Shown piece by piece: positions 1 to 12,459 of a stretch of DNA of 64,000 bases. The notes below the pieces were generated by a model, which worked only from the letters and a program-made list of their open reading frames with translations, had not been told where the DNA came from and made no database searches. Each line of letters begins with the position of its first letter. The first letter of the stretch is position 1. The DNA is from Strix aluco (taxonomy: Eukaryota > Chordata > Aves > Strigiformes > Strigidae): contig NC_133934.1 of NCBI RefSeq assembly GCF_031877795.1, forward strand, positions 103,480,610 to 103,544,609. The letters run 5' to 3'. The translations under genes and the position numbers were made by a program.

Positions 1-2254
1 GAAATACACTTGGGACTTTTTAGTTGCCTTTGTGCTGTGAAAGCAGACGTGTGGTGATGAAAATATGCTGCTTATTTTAGGTATGCCAGACTGTGTGACT
101 TCTCCTGCAGCCAGGGTTTTCCAGAGGGGAAACTAGGTGAAGAGGCTGAAAATAGGATGTAAGCAAGTACATCTGAGAGGGTGGTTTCCATTTTCCAGTC
201 AGTCACTTTTTTGTAGTAGCCGCAATTCAAATAGAAAACATTTTAGCTTTCTATTCCTTCTTTTCTCCTAACTAGTTTTCTTTAGTGCATCTGTGTTTCT
301 TGCAATTGAACTATTATTTAGGGAAACAGTGTGAGTTGTTTTGAGTTCTGAACATTTTTTTTTCCAACAATGTTTCAAATCAAATGTGTAATGCATTTGG
401 AATCTTTTTTTTTTCCCCTGAGGAACAGTCTTTTGTCTTACTTTTGCAACGATCAGAGTAGAAAATTAGGAGCAAATACTTGGTTTGTTGAGGATCCCAC
501 AAAAGTAGTCTGTTGCACTGTGATTTTAAAAAAAAAAAATCTTTTTTGTAATTAGTTTTAGGAAAGAAAATCAAACAAGTTTGTACATCAGATTGGTAGT
601 GAACGCTATTTAGAAATATGTTGAGAAGATGGCTTGCATGAACTATAAAACTGTCCGTGATAAGGAAATACCTGTTACACATCAAAAATATACATTGATC
701 CAGATCTTTATGCACAACTACTGAAAGGTCTATTAGGATGTCATATGATGATCTAATATAGCGAGCTGCAACCTTGCAGGCTGCCTTAGAAAGAAAAGAA
801 TTGTAACAAGACTGTCACCTTTTGTACCAATGTCTGTATGATGTTTTCAGCCGGATGCCTGTTTACTCTGGCTGCATTTAATTGGAACCTATGCCACTGA
901 GCCTGAGATGATATAATTGGTATACTGAGAGGCAGAATCAGCTTTCACTGTGATGACTTTCATGTTGCAGCTGCTCCCAGGTGTTTCTCTCAAATACGCA
1001 AATGCAGTAATTTCATTCCCTTCATGGCTACTTCATACCCCTGGAAAACCTGAAAGGGGGAAAGAAGCACATGGGAGATGTATGTGCTGTCAAGAAGGCA
1101 AAAAGAGATGGGTTTGTGGGTATGTAAAGTCCCCATGCTAGATCTGGGCTAAGTGTGTAAAGGAGGTTTACATATTCTTCTAGAATATAAGAGACTGGAG
1201 GGGAAAGAGGAAGTGACCCATTCATCTCAGTGTTATTTCTGCAACTGAATGAGGTTGCCCTGTTTGCAAAGTGCCTTGAAAATAAAGCTTCAACTTTTAG
1301 ATTGATGCCTTTTCTTTTCTATAATGCTTTGGCTCTCCTTCCACATGTGCATGTTTCCCAACTCCATGATTTACCCCAAAGCCCTGTATGGTATATGTCA
1401 GTCCTGTTCTAAGCCTGTCTGGCAGAGCCTTCACTCCCAACTTCCAGTGTGATCTCATCTTCTACCTGCTTTATTGATTCTCAACTTGTGGTCAAAGTCA
1501 GCTAAGTTGCCAGCACTTGAGCTCTTTCCAAGGTGAGATACCCTTAGCTGCCCTGAGATGCCTAGGTGATTATGGCTGTCCATCTTGCACCTGGATGTTA
1601 TGGCTTCTTTGCCTGAGCTCAGGGAGCAAGGGAAGGTTAGTTAATTCAGTTAGCCCTGTTGCGTCTCCTGAGAAGATGAGGGGCTGAAGAAGAGAAAACC
1701 CCTTCCCAGCAAACAGCTGATACTGTGTGCACAGTGTGTGCCACAGCCCAGGCTGTGTGTGCTGTTTACCTCCTCTACCTCTATTCCCATATATGTTAGC
1801 TCCTCCCTGTCACTGCCAGGGAGCAAAGACATTTCTGAGGGGAGGGAATGTGGAAGGAAGGAGAAGGCTGGGTGGAATTTTTCCTGTGGGTTCATGTGCC
1901 CCCTTCCCTCCCAGATATGTGCCATGTTGCAGCAAAGGGATCAGATTCCCAGATAAGTTTGTGCCCTACAGTAGGAGCGCAAAAATTTGGTGTGTTGCCG
2001 AATGCTGCAAAGCCCCTTGCACTAGGATGGGGGCTGTTTTGGTCAGGAACAGTTCCTGTAGTCTCTTCTCAGGTGGGAATCGCTGGAAGTCCTCTTGTCA
2101 GTTCTGTGGCAGGGTGGGTTACTTTTCTAGGTTTCAATTTAAAATGACAGCACTTGGATTCAGAGCTAGTTTCTGCAAGAACCATGCTGGTGCCAGCATG
2201 GTTTGAAAGCTTTCTGTTAGTTCTGGAGAGGGATGTAGGGGTGCTGAGTTGTAG

Positions 2255-2283
2255 TTAGGGTTAGGATTAGGGCTAACCCTAGG
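2255..2283. repeat. Degenerate telomere-like repeat
   Basis: TTAGGGTTAGGATTAGGG is followed directly by CTAACCCTAGG, so the hexamer occurs in both orientations. Related TAGGGTTAG pieces recur near 2986 and 3176. The tract is too short for a true telomere; interstitial and degenerate. Confidence 0.6.
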
Positions 2284-2311
2284 CTTCAAGATGTTAAAGA
2301 TTTCTGAGCTT

Positions 2312-2378
2312 GGGTTTTTTTTTTCTTCTTTTTTGCTTTGCTTCCTCCTCCCCCCCTTCCTTCCTTCCTCTCCTCTAG
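2312..2378 (+). repeat. Long pyrimidine tract ending in CTCTAG
   Basis: About 65 bases are almost wholly T and C: a T run, a C run, then (TTCC) repeats, ending in CTAG. It is low-complexity DNA but also has the form of a very strong 3' splice site; see the candidate exon next to it in the findings. Confidence 0.8.
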
Positions 2379-3117
2379 GAGGCCCAAGAGTAGGATGAAT
2401 GCTGAGGCTGGCTTAGATGACCAAGTTATGACTAATTTTGTAAGTAGGCTGGGGTTTCAGGATGGCAAGAATGGAAGAACCTGTTATTGCTGAATCTAGA
2501 AAGTCCTGAAAGGTGGTGTTTGGGGATTAGTGTTTTGGACAGCAGGTGCTGGAGAACTTGAGTTATTGTTGGAGTCTTACAAGTTCATTAGGATTGAGTG
2601 AGAGCTAACGGTGGTGGAGATGAAGGGCTTAATGGTAGCCTTTTGGGTACATGTTGGTGTTGAGCTATGGATAGGGTAAGAGTTGATATTTGGGAGTTAA
2701 AATACTTGAACCATTAAAATACTTGAAGCACTTGCTTAATATGGCTGTGGTTAGGCCAGAGCATTGAATTAGAGGTGGCATCAGTAAGGACAAATGTGTT
2801 ATCTAGTCTGCAACAGCACTGATCAAAAAACTTGCTTATAGCTGTTGTTTGGTTATAGGATGGCCAGTGCTGACAGTTTAAGTCTACAGGTTTTGCAGAA
2901 TAGCAGACTGATGACTAAGTCCATTGTTGCCTTGTGGCTGATTTTTAGTTATGGGAAGGATATGGTCATTAGCTTGTAGATAAGGCTAGGGTTAGCATTG
3001 CAATTAAATAGACTGATATCAAGCCTGAAGACTCCTGGATCATGAAGATGTGCAGTCATAGGTTTAGGGAAACCTACAAAGATGAGACAACATTTGCAGA
3101 AGGGGTTAAACTGCTTC

Positions 3118-3136
3118 TTTTTTTTTTTTTTTTTTT
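3118..3136 (+). repeat. Poly-T run
   Basis: Nineteen T in a row followed by CCAG. It is a simple repeat that could also mark the poly-A tail of an old antisense insertion, though no element was recognised beside it. Confidence 0.8.
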
Positions 3137-6100
3137 CCAGATCTCTGCTAAATATGGGCTGCTGGACTCAGTCAGGATAGGGTTAGTATTCAGTAGGGTA
3201 GAATCCTGCATTGCCTTGAGAGCCAGGTTTTCTGCTAAATCTTATAATATCCACAAGGATAGAGGAGAGCTTTTCTGAGTGGGGCTGAGTGAAATGTTAC
3301 ACTCTTGTGGTATGATCTGCTGGAGGGGAGGGAACTTCTGGGAGGAAGGAAAGGAGGGGAAGAGGGGAGACTGAATGGGAAATGGGTGGTAAGAGACAAA
3401 GGCAGTTCGAATTTTTCTAAGGTTTCTATTGCATCTTCCCTTACCCCAGAGGCTCCTGATAATGGAAGCAAACAGAAGCACAGAGAGTCATTTGGCAGAA
3501 GGATAAAAGACTTAGCTGCTTCCTTAGCAGCAAGAAATAGATCTAGATGAAAACATTATAAATTCAACACATACTTCTTTCCCTCAATTACTTCAGTGCT
3601 AGAGAATCTTTCTTGGGGGTGGGTCATATCTTCTGGGGTGGTCCACAGTCCTCCTTTCTCAATTCATATAGCAAGGAATGAGTTGGGATTTTGTTCAGGT
3701 CACTTGGCCTCCTTTGCCGTCAAATGGTTATGCAGCAAAATTAGGCCACCCTGCAACACAAGAATGTTCTTTTCTTCCAGTCCACTGTCTAAACCTGTTT
3801 CATTGTTCTCCACAGTCTTTTTTAACTAATTTGTCACCTCTGTATTTGGAAATTCTCCTAACATGATACATTGTTTATGTTTTAGTTAGCGCAATCAAGT
3901 ATGAAAAATCTGGTTCTAATCTTTTGGTTTTTTGAGCCCCAGTTGCTTGGTTAAAATACAGTTGCTAACCTTAACTTACTTCCACTGTATATCATCTGAA
4001 GATCTTGTTAAGCAAAATACAAACATGGTTTGCTGATGCAGTGATTTTTCTCAGATCTGTATCTTCCTTACATTAGCTAGAATGTTTAAGAAGAAATAGA
4101 ATTAGAAGAAATTGAAGAATTTCACCAAGGTTTAGGAATGGCATACCTTGATAAAGTAATTTTTTTCCTGTTTGTTAGCGAATCACAGAAGCAGACAGGA
4201 CCATAAACGTGAAGTCAGAACAACTTTTAACTAAAGATTTAAACTAATCTGAATTACCTGAGTAGCTGATTTTTAAGGAGATTATTTTATCAGGAACCTC
4301 TTGGGCACACAGTCCTTTACTTGCAGCTCATACATTCCACTAAGAAGGATCTTGAGACATATTTTCATAATGCAGACTGCATATACTACCATCCTTTTTT
4401 AAAGTGTTTGCTGTTTCTGAATATTGCTAAGTTCTGCTGCTAATTTTTTAGCATGATCCTTTGTTTTTTCTTTTCTGCCTCTTTTTTAATGATATAACTA
4501 GTTCATTGTTTTAGTAGCTTGTTACGCAGTCTTGTGTCAAGTTTTTTGAAAATCTTATTAATGCCACCTGGTTCTATTTTACCTACTTTTTCATTGACAC
4601 CAGGAAAGAATTTTTAGAGACACTCTTGCAAATTGAGCTCTACCAGATCATATTATTGCAGAGGGTTTGCACAATTTTTAGTGTTTGGTTCAACCATATT
4701 ACAGTGTACAGATGCTGGGTGCATAGGTTTATAATTCTCTGCATTGTATCTAGAAATATTAAAATAAGGGTAGAACATGTGGTGCCGTTCAGTTCCCCAG
4801 AACAGTTGCTGTTTCTCTTGAGGTAGCAAATATTAGTTAGCATAAGCATTTGGTGGCAGTGTGATTTTTAAACTAGCATAACTAGCCTTACTACCCTGCC
4901 AGCTGTTCGTTCCTGCCTCCTTTGGCCTCTGCAAGCGTGGCAGGAAACAAATGGTAAGCAGGGCACAGACCTAGATGACAAAATAATGTTTTGGTTTTTT
5001 CTGGGTGTTTTTTCAGCTAGATCAGTTCCTTGTTCAGATTTGCTTCAGACATTTGTACCAGCATAGCAGAGAAAGCAGCATGCAGGTACATCTGGCTGGC
5101 TGATATTCATGTGGCATTTTTCCACATGGATATTATGGACTGACTGTAATTAAGTGCTGGCCTGCCTCACTTACTTGGGATGCTGTCTTTTCTGTGAAGT
5201 TCATGATGCATTGCTTTTATGTTATTTCTCTGTCTTTCTATAATGCTCATTACATTGTATTTAAGTGTTGAAGTCAATCTTTTCCTGGTTTAGCATTCTG
5301 TGAGGTGCTTTGCCGTGAGATGAAAAGGTTCCAATATAGTGTTTTTAATTTTGAAAGCACTGTAATTCAAAATATTTCTGCCTTTGCAAGGTTTTGTTTG
5401 TTTTAAAGGAAAGCTTGGTATGGTTCATTTCCATACTCTTGTACTTATGATGGCAGCCTTGTAAAAATGAGGGCGTTTTTCCACTGAGGACAGGAACACA
5501 AACTTGCTGTTCCTCCCTCCATGTTAAGTGTGCTCAGGAAGGACGTTTCAGACTGCCTGGATTGTTGAGGTCCAAGTTTTGCATTAGCCTTGTGACTGAC
5601 CCTCTGCTGTCTGACATAGGCAGGCAGGAACAAGTCCCGCGACAATGCTGCCTGCTGTTGACATTGGACTACAAACAGGCAACCCAGAGTACATCTTGTC
5701 AGTGTGCCTGTGAGTACCTTCCTGTTTGTGATGGTATCTCTGAAGGCTACAGCCACAGGAGTTCGTGACTCCTGGATTATTTGTTAACTGTAGAAGCATA
5801 TAACAGTGAGCAAACAAACTGTGTGCAATCCAGAGTATGTAGTGATACCATACACAATACTGAGAAAAGCCTTCCTGCTCATAAGGGTTTGAAGGGGATT
5901 TCCAAGCCTTGAAACTGCGGGAAATGTTTAAACCCTTCAGGCATAGCAACAAACAGATGTAAGGGTGCTCCAACAAGGCGCCTTTAAAAAAATTGGCTGG
6001 ATTTCAGTTTGACAGCTGAATTTTATTTCTCACACTCTCATGCTCATTCCTGTGTCTTTCTTCTGATACCAAGAAACATTGCTGAAAACAAAGCAACCCC

Positions 6101-7217
6101 CATCACTTTGTATTTTATGAGACTGTTAAAAAGTGAATGTTTTCACTTCTCTAAAAGCTGCTCTTACAGTATTGAAAAACACCCTGTTTGATGCTTAGGG
6201 TAGAGTTACATAATAATTAAGTGCAGTATAATATTCTGTTAATTAGAATTTGCCCTTTCCTTGCTCATGAGTGTGCTGCCATTTCATATGGAGAGAGGAA
6301 GCGCTGCTTTTTCTGTTGTACAAAGCTTAAATTATTGTGAATGCTTCTGGAAACAGTGTATGTTGAATACTGTAGGTTTATACTTTTTAATTTGACTTTA
6401 GTATCTCTCTGTCATTCCTGATGAGTGAGCATAAAATTTATTGTTTAGAAGAAGTGACAGCACTGCAGCCTTTCCTGCAGTGATTTTAGTAGTGGAGGTT
6501 TTTTTCCTTTTTTTTTTTCTTTTATTTCAAATTCCATGTGTTGGCATGAACATAATAACCTTTCTTGTATTCAAAAGTCCTCTGTGGATTTGCTCATCTG
6601 TCTCCTTTGTATGTTATATTACTTCGGATTTTGGCATTTAGATCAGTAGACATTTTGGATTGTTGAAGAATTTGAGCATACCATTTTATTTCTAGTCACC
6701 AACTTATTTCATATTTAGACTTGAGGAGAAAAACGCTCCAGTGATCTAACCTTTCTGTGATCTGAAACCTGTCATACCCTTGGATCTGTTATAGACATTA
6801 AAATTATTTCAAAATAGTGAATTGAATTACTCTCATTGATCTTATCAAAGGGCATTCTTGTTTAGCTATGTTTTATTTGTTTTGTCTTCAGTTACGATGT
6901 TTATTTCTATGTTATCATATTTAACATAGTGAATCTGTAAATACTAATAATTAATTCCTCCCCTCATTTTTGTTGTGCTTTTGAGGCTTGTAGTCTGTGT
7001 GTGCACTGGTATTGGAAAAAACCATATATTTCTGTTTATAAATGTATTTACAGAAGTTGAAATAGTATTAATACTCTTACAAAAAAGTCCTATTTTGAGA
7101 TTTATTACTACTGCTATTTCAAATACTATTGACTGTGTAAGCCAGACCTCTGAAGTCTGATGTCATGCTTTTTTTAAAATTATTTTTTAAATTAATGTTT
7201 ATGATAGCAAAGCCAAA

Positions 7218-7237
7218 TTTCTTTCTTTCTTTCTTTT
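7218..7237 (+). repeat. (CTTT)n microsatellite
   Basis: Short tetranucleotide tract of about four to five CTTT units running into T. It is AT-rich intronic DNA with nothing else recognised next to it. Confidence 0.8.
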
Positions 7238-8437
7238 TCAAACAGTAATTGCTGTACTTCTGTTTTTTAAAACCAACCTTTATCTCTTGTTTTGCTGCAA
7301 CACCCCAGGTGAGAGAGAAATCTCATTAAATGTTGTAGTTTCACAATCCAGTAAGTTAGCATAGTCAGTGCTACCTATGGGAAAAGGTGATCTCAGTAGT
7401 CTCACTTGCTACCAGTCTCATTCCTATTCCATATCCTAGCTGAATTTTCATGTCAGGACAAACCTCTGTGCTCTGACCGGAACAGGGGGACTGGTGCGGG
7501 CTAAAGACTGTTAACTGGCTTAGTTCATGGTGGCTCAGTTCTTCATCCACTTCAGTCTTTCAGTCTTTCTCCTTGTGCCAAAAAATGTGTTTATACACAT
7601 AGAGGAGGGGGCAAGGCTAGGAGTGAATGGCTGAGGGAAGGGAAAAGGTAGAAACACCTCTTTCTGTGGCAGCACCAGTTCATACCAGTATAAAATGATG
7701 GTGAAATAGTGCATGAGTCATCCAGCTGGTGTGGAGTACCAAAAAAAATGCAAGTTTGTGCTTTTGCTGAGATTTGAATGGATTTGAGCCACCCACATAC
7801 TAGTGGTTAAACAAAAAATTATCTTAAATATCTTTCATTCTTCCCTCAAGATAAATTCCATCATTGGTTTGCTATGTTCCAAATTGATTTAGTCAGCTTG
7901 GTGTCCATTTGCAAAGGTAAGTTTTCGTAGTAGAAGGTGCAGTGAATCATTTCAAACAGTTGCAGAGTTGGCATTTCCCTATTTTCCCAGCTAGGAAACG
8001 AGTGAAATCAGGTGGATTTTTTAAAATTCCCTCTTCTATTGTACGTGGTGTGAAACAGGATATCACTGGAGCTTCCCATGAGCATCCTGCTGCCTTGCGC
8101 GTGTTCCTGCTGCAGGGAGATACATTCACGTGATGAACGGGCTGCTGTGGGAAGTCTTGCAGTGAGGTAACAGCCTTGCTGTATTGCAACACTTTTCTGT
8201 GGCTCCCGAGCATTAAGAGGATCATGTCAATAAGCAGTGCTGAATGTATTTTTGAAGTTTTGTCCCTTCAGTTGCCTACTCTGTTGAAATTAGTTTGAGT
8301 AGCATTTCCAAGGCTGGGAGAATGGACTTTCCCTTGGAAACTTTGTGAGATGAATCCGGTCAGAACAAGTTAGAAATCAGTATAAGGTTTGCTGTGTTTG
8401 TTTTGGTGCTCTTACCTGGGGGGGGAGGTGGGCAGGG

Positions 8438-8453
8438 GAGAGAGAGAGAGAGA
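8438..8453 (+). repeat. (GA)n microsatellite
   Basis: Eight GA units directly after a G-rich stretch (8418-8438, including a run of nine G). Simple repeat. Confidence 0.85.
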
Positions 8454-8901
8454 TATGTTTTGCTACTAGTTGACATGTTGAAGGGATTTGTCAGAAGTGC
8501 CCCTTGTCATGTTCAGCAGGACATTTCCATGTAGACGTTCCTGCAGCATGCGCAGGAGTGTATGTAGATTACGCGTTGCATTCTCCATTTGGAAGGGGAG
8601 CCTATCTGAATAGCTCGCTTCTTTTTGCCTAAAGGAACCTTCATGTCATTGTTGTACTTCATTGATGATTACTGTGTTTGGCTTCTCTTGATCAGCTGTA
8701 CCCTAGCTGCAGCTGTGCATTTATTGCTTATAAAGATGATCTTCAATTTCTTCTTCCAGTTGGCTAGTGAGGGAAATATCTTTAGAGAATTGTGGGTGAA
8801 TCATCTCTTTATTACTGTGGCTGTAAGATCTGTGTAAAATCCAGACAAATCCCAATCTCTGAAAGATCAGCATCATTCAAATTGTCTGCTTTCTCTCTTC
8901 G

Positions 8902-9483
8902 TGGTGGCTTGGCCTTGGCCGGATGCCAGGTGCCCACCAAGCCGCTCTATCACTCCCCCTCAGCAGAACCGGTGGGGAAGGAGAAAATAAGACAGAAAAA
9001 CCTCATGGGTCAAGATAAAGGCAGCTTAATAAAGCAAAAGCAAAGGCCATGTGCAAAAGCAAAGGAAAACAAAAGATTTATTCTCTACTTCCCATCAGCA
9101 GGCGATGTGCAGCCACTTCCAGGAAGTAGGGCTTCAGTACGCAAAGCGGTTGCTCCAGAAGACAAACGTCATAGTAACAAATGCCCCCCCCCTCTCCCCC
9201 TGCTCTTAGCTTTTATTGCTGAGCTGATGTTTTATGGTATGGAATATCCCTTTGGTCAGTTTGGGTCAGCTGGCCTGGCTATGTCCCCTTCCAAGATCTC
9301 GCCCACCCCCAGCCTACCAGTGAAGGGGGATGTTGGAGACACAGCCTTGATGCTGTGCAAGCGCTGCTCAACAGTAGCCAAAACACTGGGTTTTTTTTAT
9401 CAACACCTTTCTAGCTACCAATACACAGCACAGCACTATGAGGGCTGCTATGGGGAAAATTAACTCCATCTCAGCCAGACCCA
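8902..9483 (-). mobile_element. Solo LTR of an avian endogenous retrovirus (ERVL-type), antisense to PRORP
   Basis: Read on the minus strand this is a roughly 580-base LTR. It starts TGGGTCTGGCTGAGATGG (TG end at 9483), has a TATA-like ATAAAAG near 9210, an AATAAA near 9076, and ends AAGGCCAAGCCACCA (CA end near 8902). The text resembles LTRs that I recall as frequent in bird genomes, of the ERVL class; family assignment is from memory. No gag, pol or env sequence flanks it, so it is a solo LTR. No clear target-site duplication was seen, so the ends are good to a few bases. A 223-codon + strand open frame across it is incidental. Confidence 0.8.
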
Positions 9484-9906
9484 ATATACTCTTACGGTGT
9501 AAGTCTGTGTATGTTTGAATAACGCTTCATGCTGCATCTGGATGACTTAGCCTGCTGCTTATTCACAGGCTTTGCCCTTTTCCTTCCCTTATCTGGAGAG
9601 AATGGGAAATATGGCAACTCAAAAACTGTCTCAGGGAAACCTGGAATTTTTCTGTTTTTCTTTATGTATTTTTTTTCTGGAAAAGGAAAGGACCACTCTT
9701 GTATGTTGCTGGGGAAATATGGATGGTGAGGAGAAAATGAACCGATCCTTAGGGATTTTTAGTCTGTCTAAGCCTTTTCACTGGTCTTCTGTATTTGGTG
9801 ACATAAATTAAACTTGGCCATTTGTCTTCTGCGCTTATTCTGGCATTAACTCCTCATCTCCCTGTGTGGATAAGAGTCTCCTGAGCCAGCAAACTTTCCC
9901 TATATT

Positions 9907-10345
9907 GCAGTTTACTGGTAGTAAGGCAAAACAATTGAGCAGATCTGGGAGGCTACAGGGGCACAGTCAGGCATCTGTTGAGAACGCAGTAGAAGACATG
10001 GACAGGAGGAGATGGCAGGGAAGGGTGGGGTGACTAAGGGAATGACACTGAAAAGGCTGCAGCATCTCCCCAGCTCCCAGAGAGCCAGGAGCTGCTTCTG
10101 AGAGGTGCTGAGCCAATCCCGGTGCCTCTCAGCAGGACCTTCCTGGCAGCACCTGCTCCATCTGCCCTGCTGGGAGAGGAGACAGAGACAAGCACAGAGC
10201 AGGCAGAGGGGAGTGCTGGCCCACCAAACTCCTCTGCTGCTCCCCCAATTCATAATGTAGTGTTCCCTTAACAAAGCACTCTGCCCATCAGGGAAAACCC
10301 ACCCCTTCAGGATCTGCTCTATAACTATTGTCACTTGAAATAAAT
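9907..10345. other. Unidentified GC-richer intronic block
   Basis: About 440 bases, clearly richer in G and C than the flanks, with an open frame of 140 codons on the minus strand and an AATAAA on the + strand near 10339. The translated product has no motif I recognise. It may be an old LTR fragment or unique sequence. Nothing firmer can be said. Confidence 0.3.
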
Positions 10346-12351
10346 TACCACTTTAAAATTTTCCACAAAGCATTTGGTTTGTATTGAACTGAGCCCTTAA
10401 AGACAAGATTACGTGTACACTATACTTTATAAAAATGTCTACTTGACTGTAACCATGTTACTGCAAATAATATTGGCAGTTGTTGGCAGTAGGAAAATAA
10501 CACTTTGTTGGGGTGTTTACCATGTGTTTTTCATCTGCTTCCACTTTCTTTTGTCTTTTCCATTTTCACTCATCTTTGTCTCAAAGCTCTTCTATTTTAC
10601 CTTCATTCAGTCTATATGTGTTTTCCTTCTTTTTATCTTTCCCACATTTCAGAGAGCCATCCAATATTACAGTGATGACTCATCTGATTTTGAACCATGG
10701 GGAAGTCTACTGGATGGCATAAGCTTGTTTGGTGTTGCATTTGTTTCCCTTCCCCCTCCCTGCCACCACCTTTGCTAGTGACTTCCTTTCTGTGTCTTGG
10801 TGTCCATGTCAGATGGCAATGAGAATATTTATTCATCTGTGTAAAATACATTGAGATTGGAGCTGGGGGGCAGAGGGACACAAATGCCAACAATTTTTGT
10901 TTGAGGTGATTGTTTTCTTGCCCAGCTTTTTATACTTTCTCAATAATAACATTTATTTAAACCATGGAGAAATGAAAGATCACATAAAAGGCAATTGATT
11001 CTGGTGGTGCTAGACTGAGCCCTGTGTTGTCTGTGTGCTTTTGATCAGTACACCTCTGCTCACTTGGAAATTATGCCTGAAATTTTAACAGGCATCCTTA
11101 TCTCACTTGGTTGGTTTGTACTCTTAATACAAATAACCCTTTTCCTAGAATAATTTGTCATAAGCATTCCGACTACATTTGAAGTTTGTGATCATTTGTT
11201 ACTGCCTGACAGCAATGTATTTTCTGGATAAATAAATTCTTTCTTTCATTCCTTTCCTCAAGGAAGAATTGTATATGCTGTATAGGTTTTTGTTTGGATG
11301 CTGAGGGGATGGTTTTTATTTAGACTTGTATGTTGTCATATGGCTACATGGGAGAAGGCAAGATTAGAAAAGTGCTTCTTGAATTTTGAGCAGAAGGCAT
11401 GAAATTTGCAATTGTTTTGAGTTCCTATGAAAGTTCATTTATAGATGTGGGCTGTGAAACCTCTGTTACTGATAAATAAGTCTTACTTGTTACTAGAAAG
11501 GTCATTTGTGAAGCCAGGTCACTGCCCACCGGGATGGCTTAGGGTTCCTGTGCTTGTTAAAACCAGTCAGAATCAGGAAGTAGAAATCTTATGCAAGTGT
11601 CTGCTAAAAACACTAGATCTTTCCTCAAAAATCAAGGGAGAAATTCCTGAAGATTTTATTAAAGCTTTGTATTTTGTTCTCTTCCTATGGGGTCTCAAGC
11701 CTAAAGCAATTGCGGTTTTCCTTCCTTTGGAAAAACTGAATGGATGCTGTTGGTTTGCTCAATCACTGCATTATGTTTCTGACATAGTAGGAAAGTTCAT
11801 TGTTTCACTAGCCTTAAAGCTGTGTATTTCTCATGATTGGAGTGCTGTGTTCATAAATGAATGTTTACTTAAATATTGATTGGCATTCAGAGATTTCAGA
11901 ATTCTTACAGAGAAACTAAGTATGGTGCTTATTTTACACTTGGAAATGTTGTGAGTTGGTAATAGTGTCACAGTGCCTTGTTTTGCAGCTTGTTTTGCAG
12001 CTGTTGCATAACAATGACTGTAGCATGTATCTTTATAAAAGTGTACAGTTTGGATTATAATTTTGAAAATCTGGGTGACTGTAAAGTTTGGGTTTTCAGT
12101 TCTAATATAGTTTAAAATTATACTGGAAGTATCCACTGTAACACTTTGGTCTTGTTAAGATTTTTGGGTTTTTCTTTTTTTTTTTGGTGTGGTTGTTTTG
12201 GCAAATATGCAAGTGAAATGTGAAGTGTAGCCAACAAAGGAAAAGTGAGAGATTTAGGCTTTGTTTCTTTTTTTAATAAAAAGTGAATGAAATCTCTTTC
12301 TGTTAAACTCAACAGATTATTCCCCTGTATTTGTTTGTTTGTTTATTTCAG

Positions 12352-12459
12352 GAATTTCAAGCCTTTCAAACATTTGTGGAAAACCGACTTCCATTTGATA
12401 TTGTTATTGATGGACTCAATGTTTCCCACATAAAACCCAGAAAGATGCATTGTGAAAAT
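12352..12459 (+). CDS. PRORP: PRORP exon A: start of the nuclease (NYN) domain
   Basis: This exon of 36 codons starts after a T-rich acceptor ending TTTCAG and ends at a consensus donor GTAAGT (12460). It begins in phase 0 with [12 protein letters not shown] and ends with MHCEN. The Asp codon at 12409-12411 in the motif DGLNV corresponds to the first catalytic metal ligand of the family (human D409). The previous coding exon, which should hold the CxxC zinc ligands, was not found between 1 and 12351. Confidence 0.95.

Larger units (their letters stand above)
1..12351 (+). other. PRORP intron (5' end outside the window)
   Basis: No PRORP exon, other gene or RNA gene was recognised here. The open frames on both strands are short and lack family resemblance or consistent splice context. 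The stretch holds telomere-like degenerate repeats near 2.25-3.2 kb, simple repeats, an antisense LTR at 8.9-9.5 kb and a GC-richer unidentified block near 9.9-10.35 kb. Intron status is inferred from the phase-0 acceptor at 12352 and the missing upstream PRORP exons. Confidence 0.75.

Noticed and set aside
8792..9463. 223-codon + strand open frame
   Set aside because: It lies almost entirely in the antisense LTR, reading its complement; no domain or splice context.
11445..11879. 144-codon + strand open frame just upstream of PRORP exon A
   Set aside because: It does not resemble the PPR or central zinc-binding region of PRORP that should precede exon A, and it lacks a matching donor and phase.
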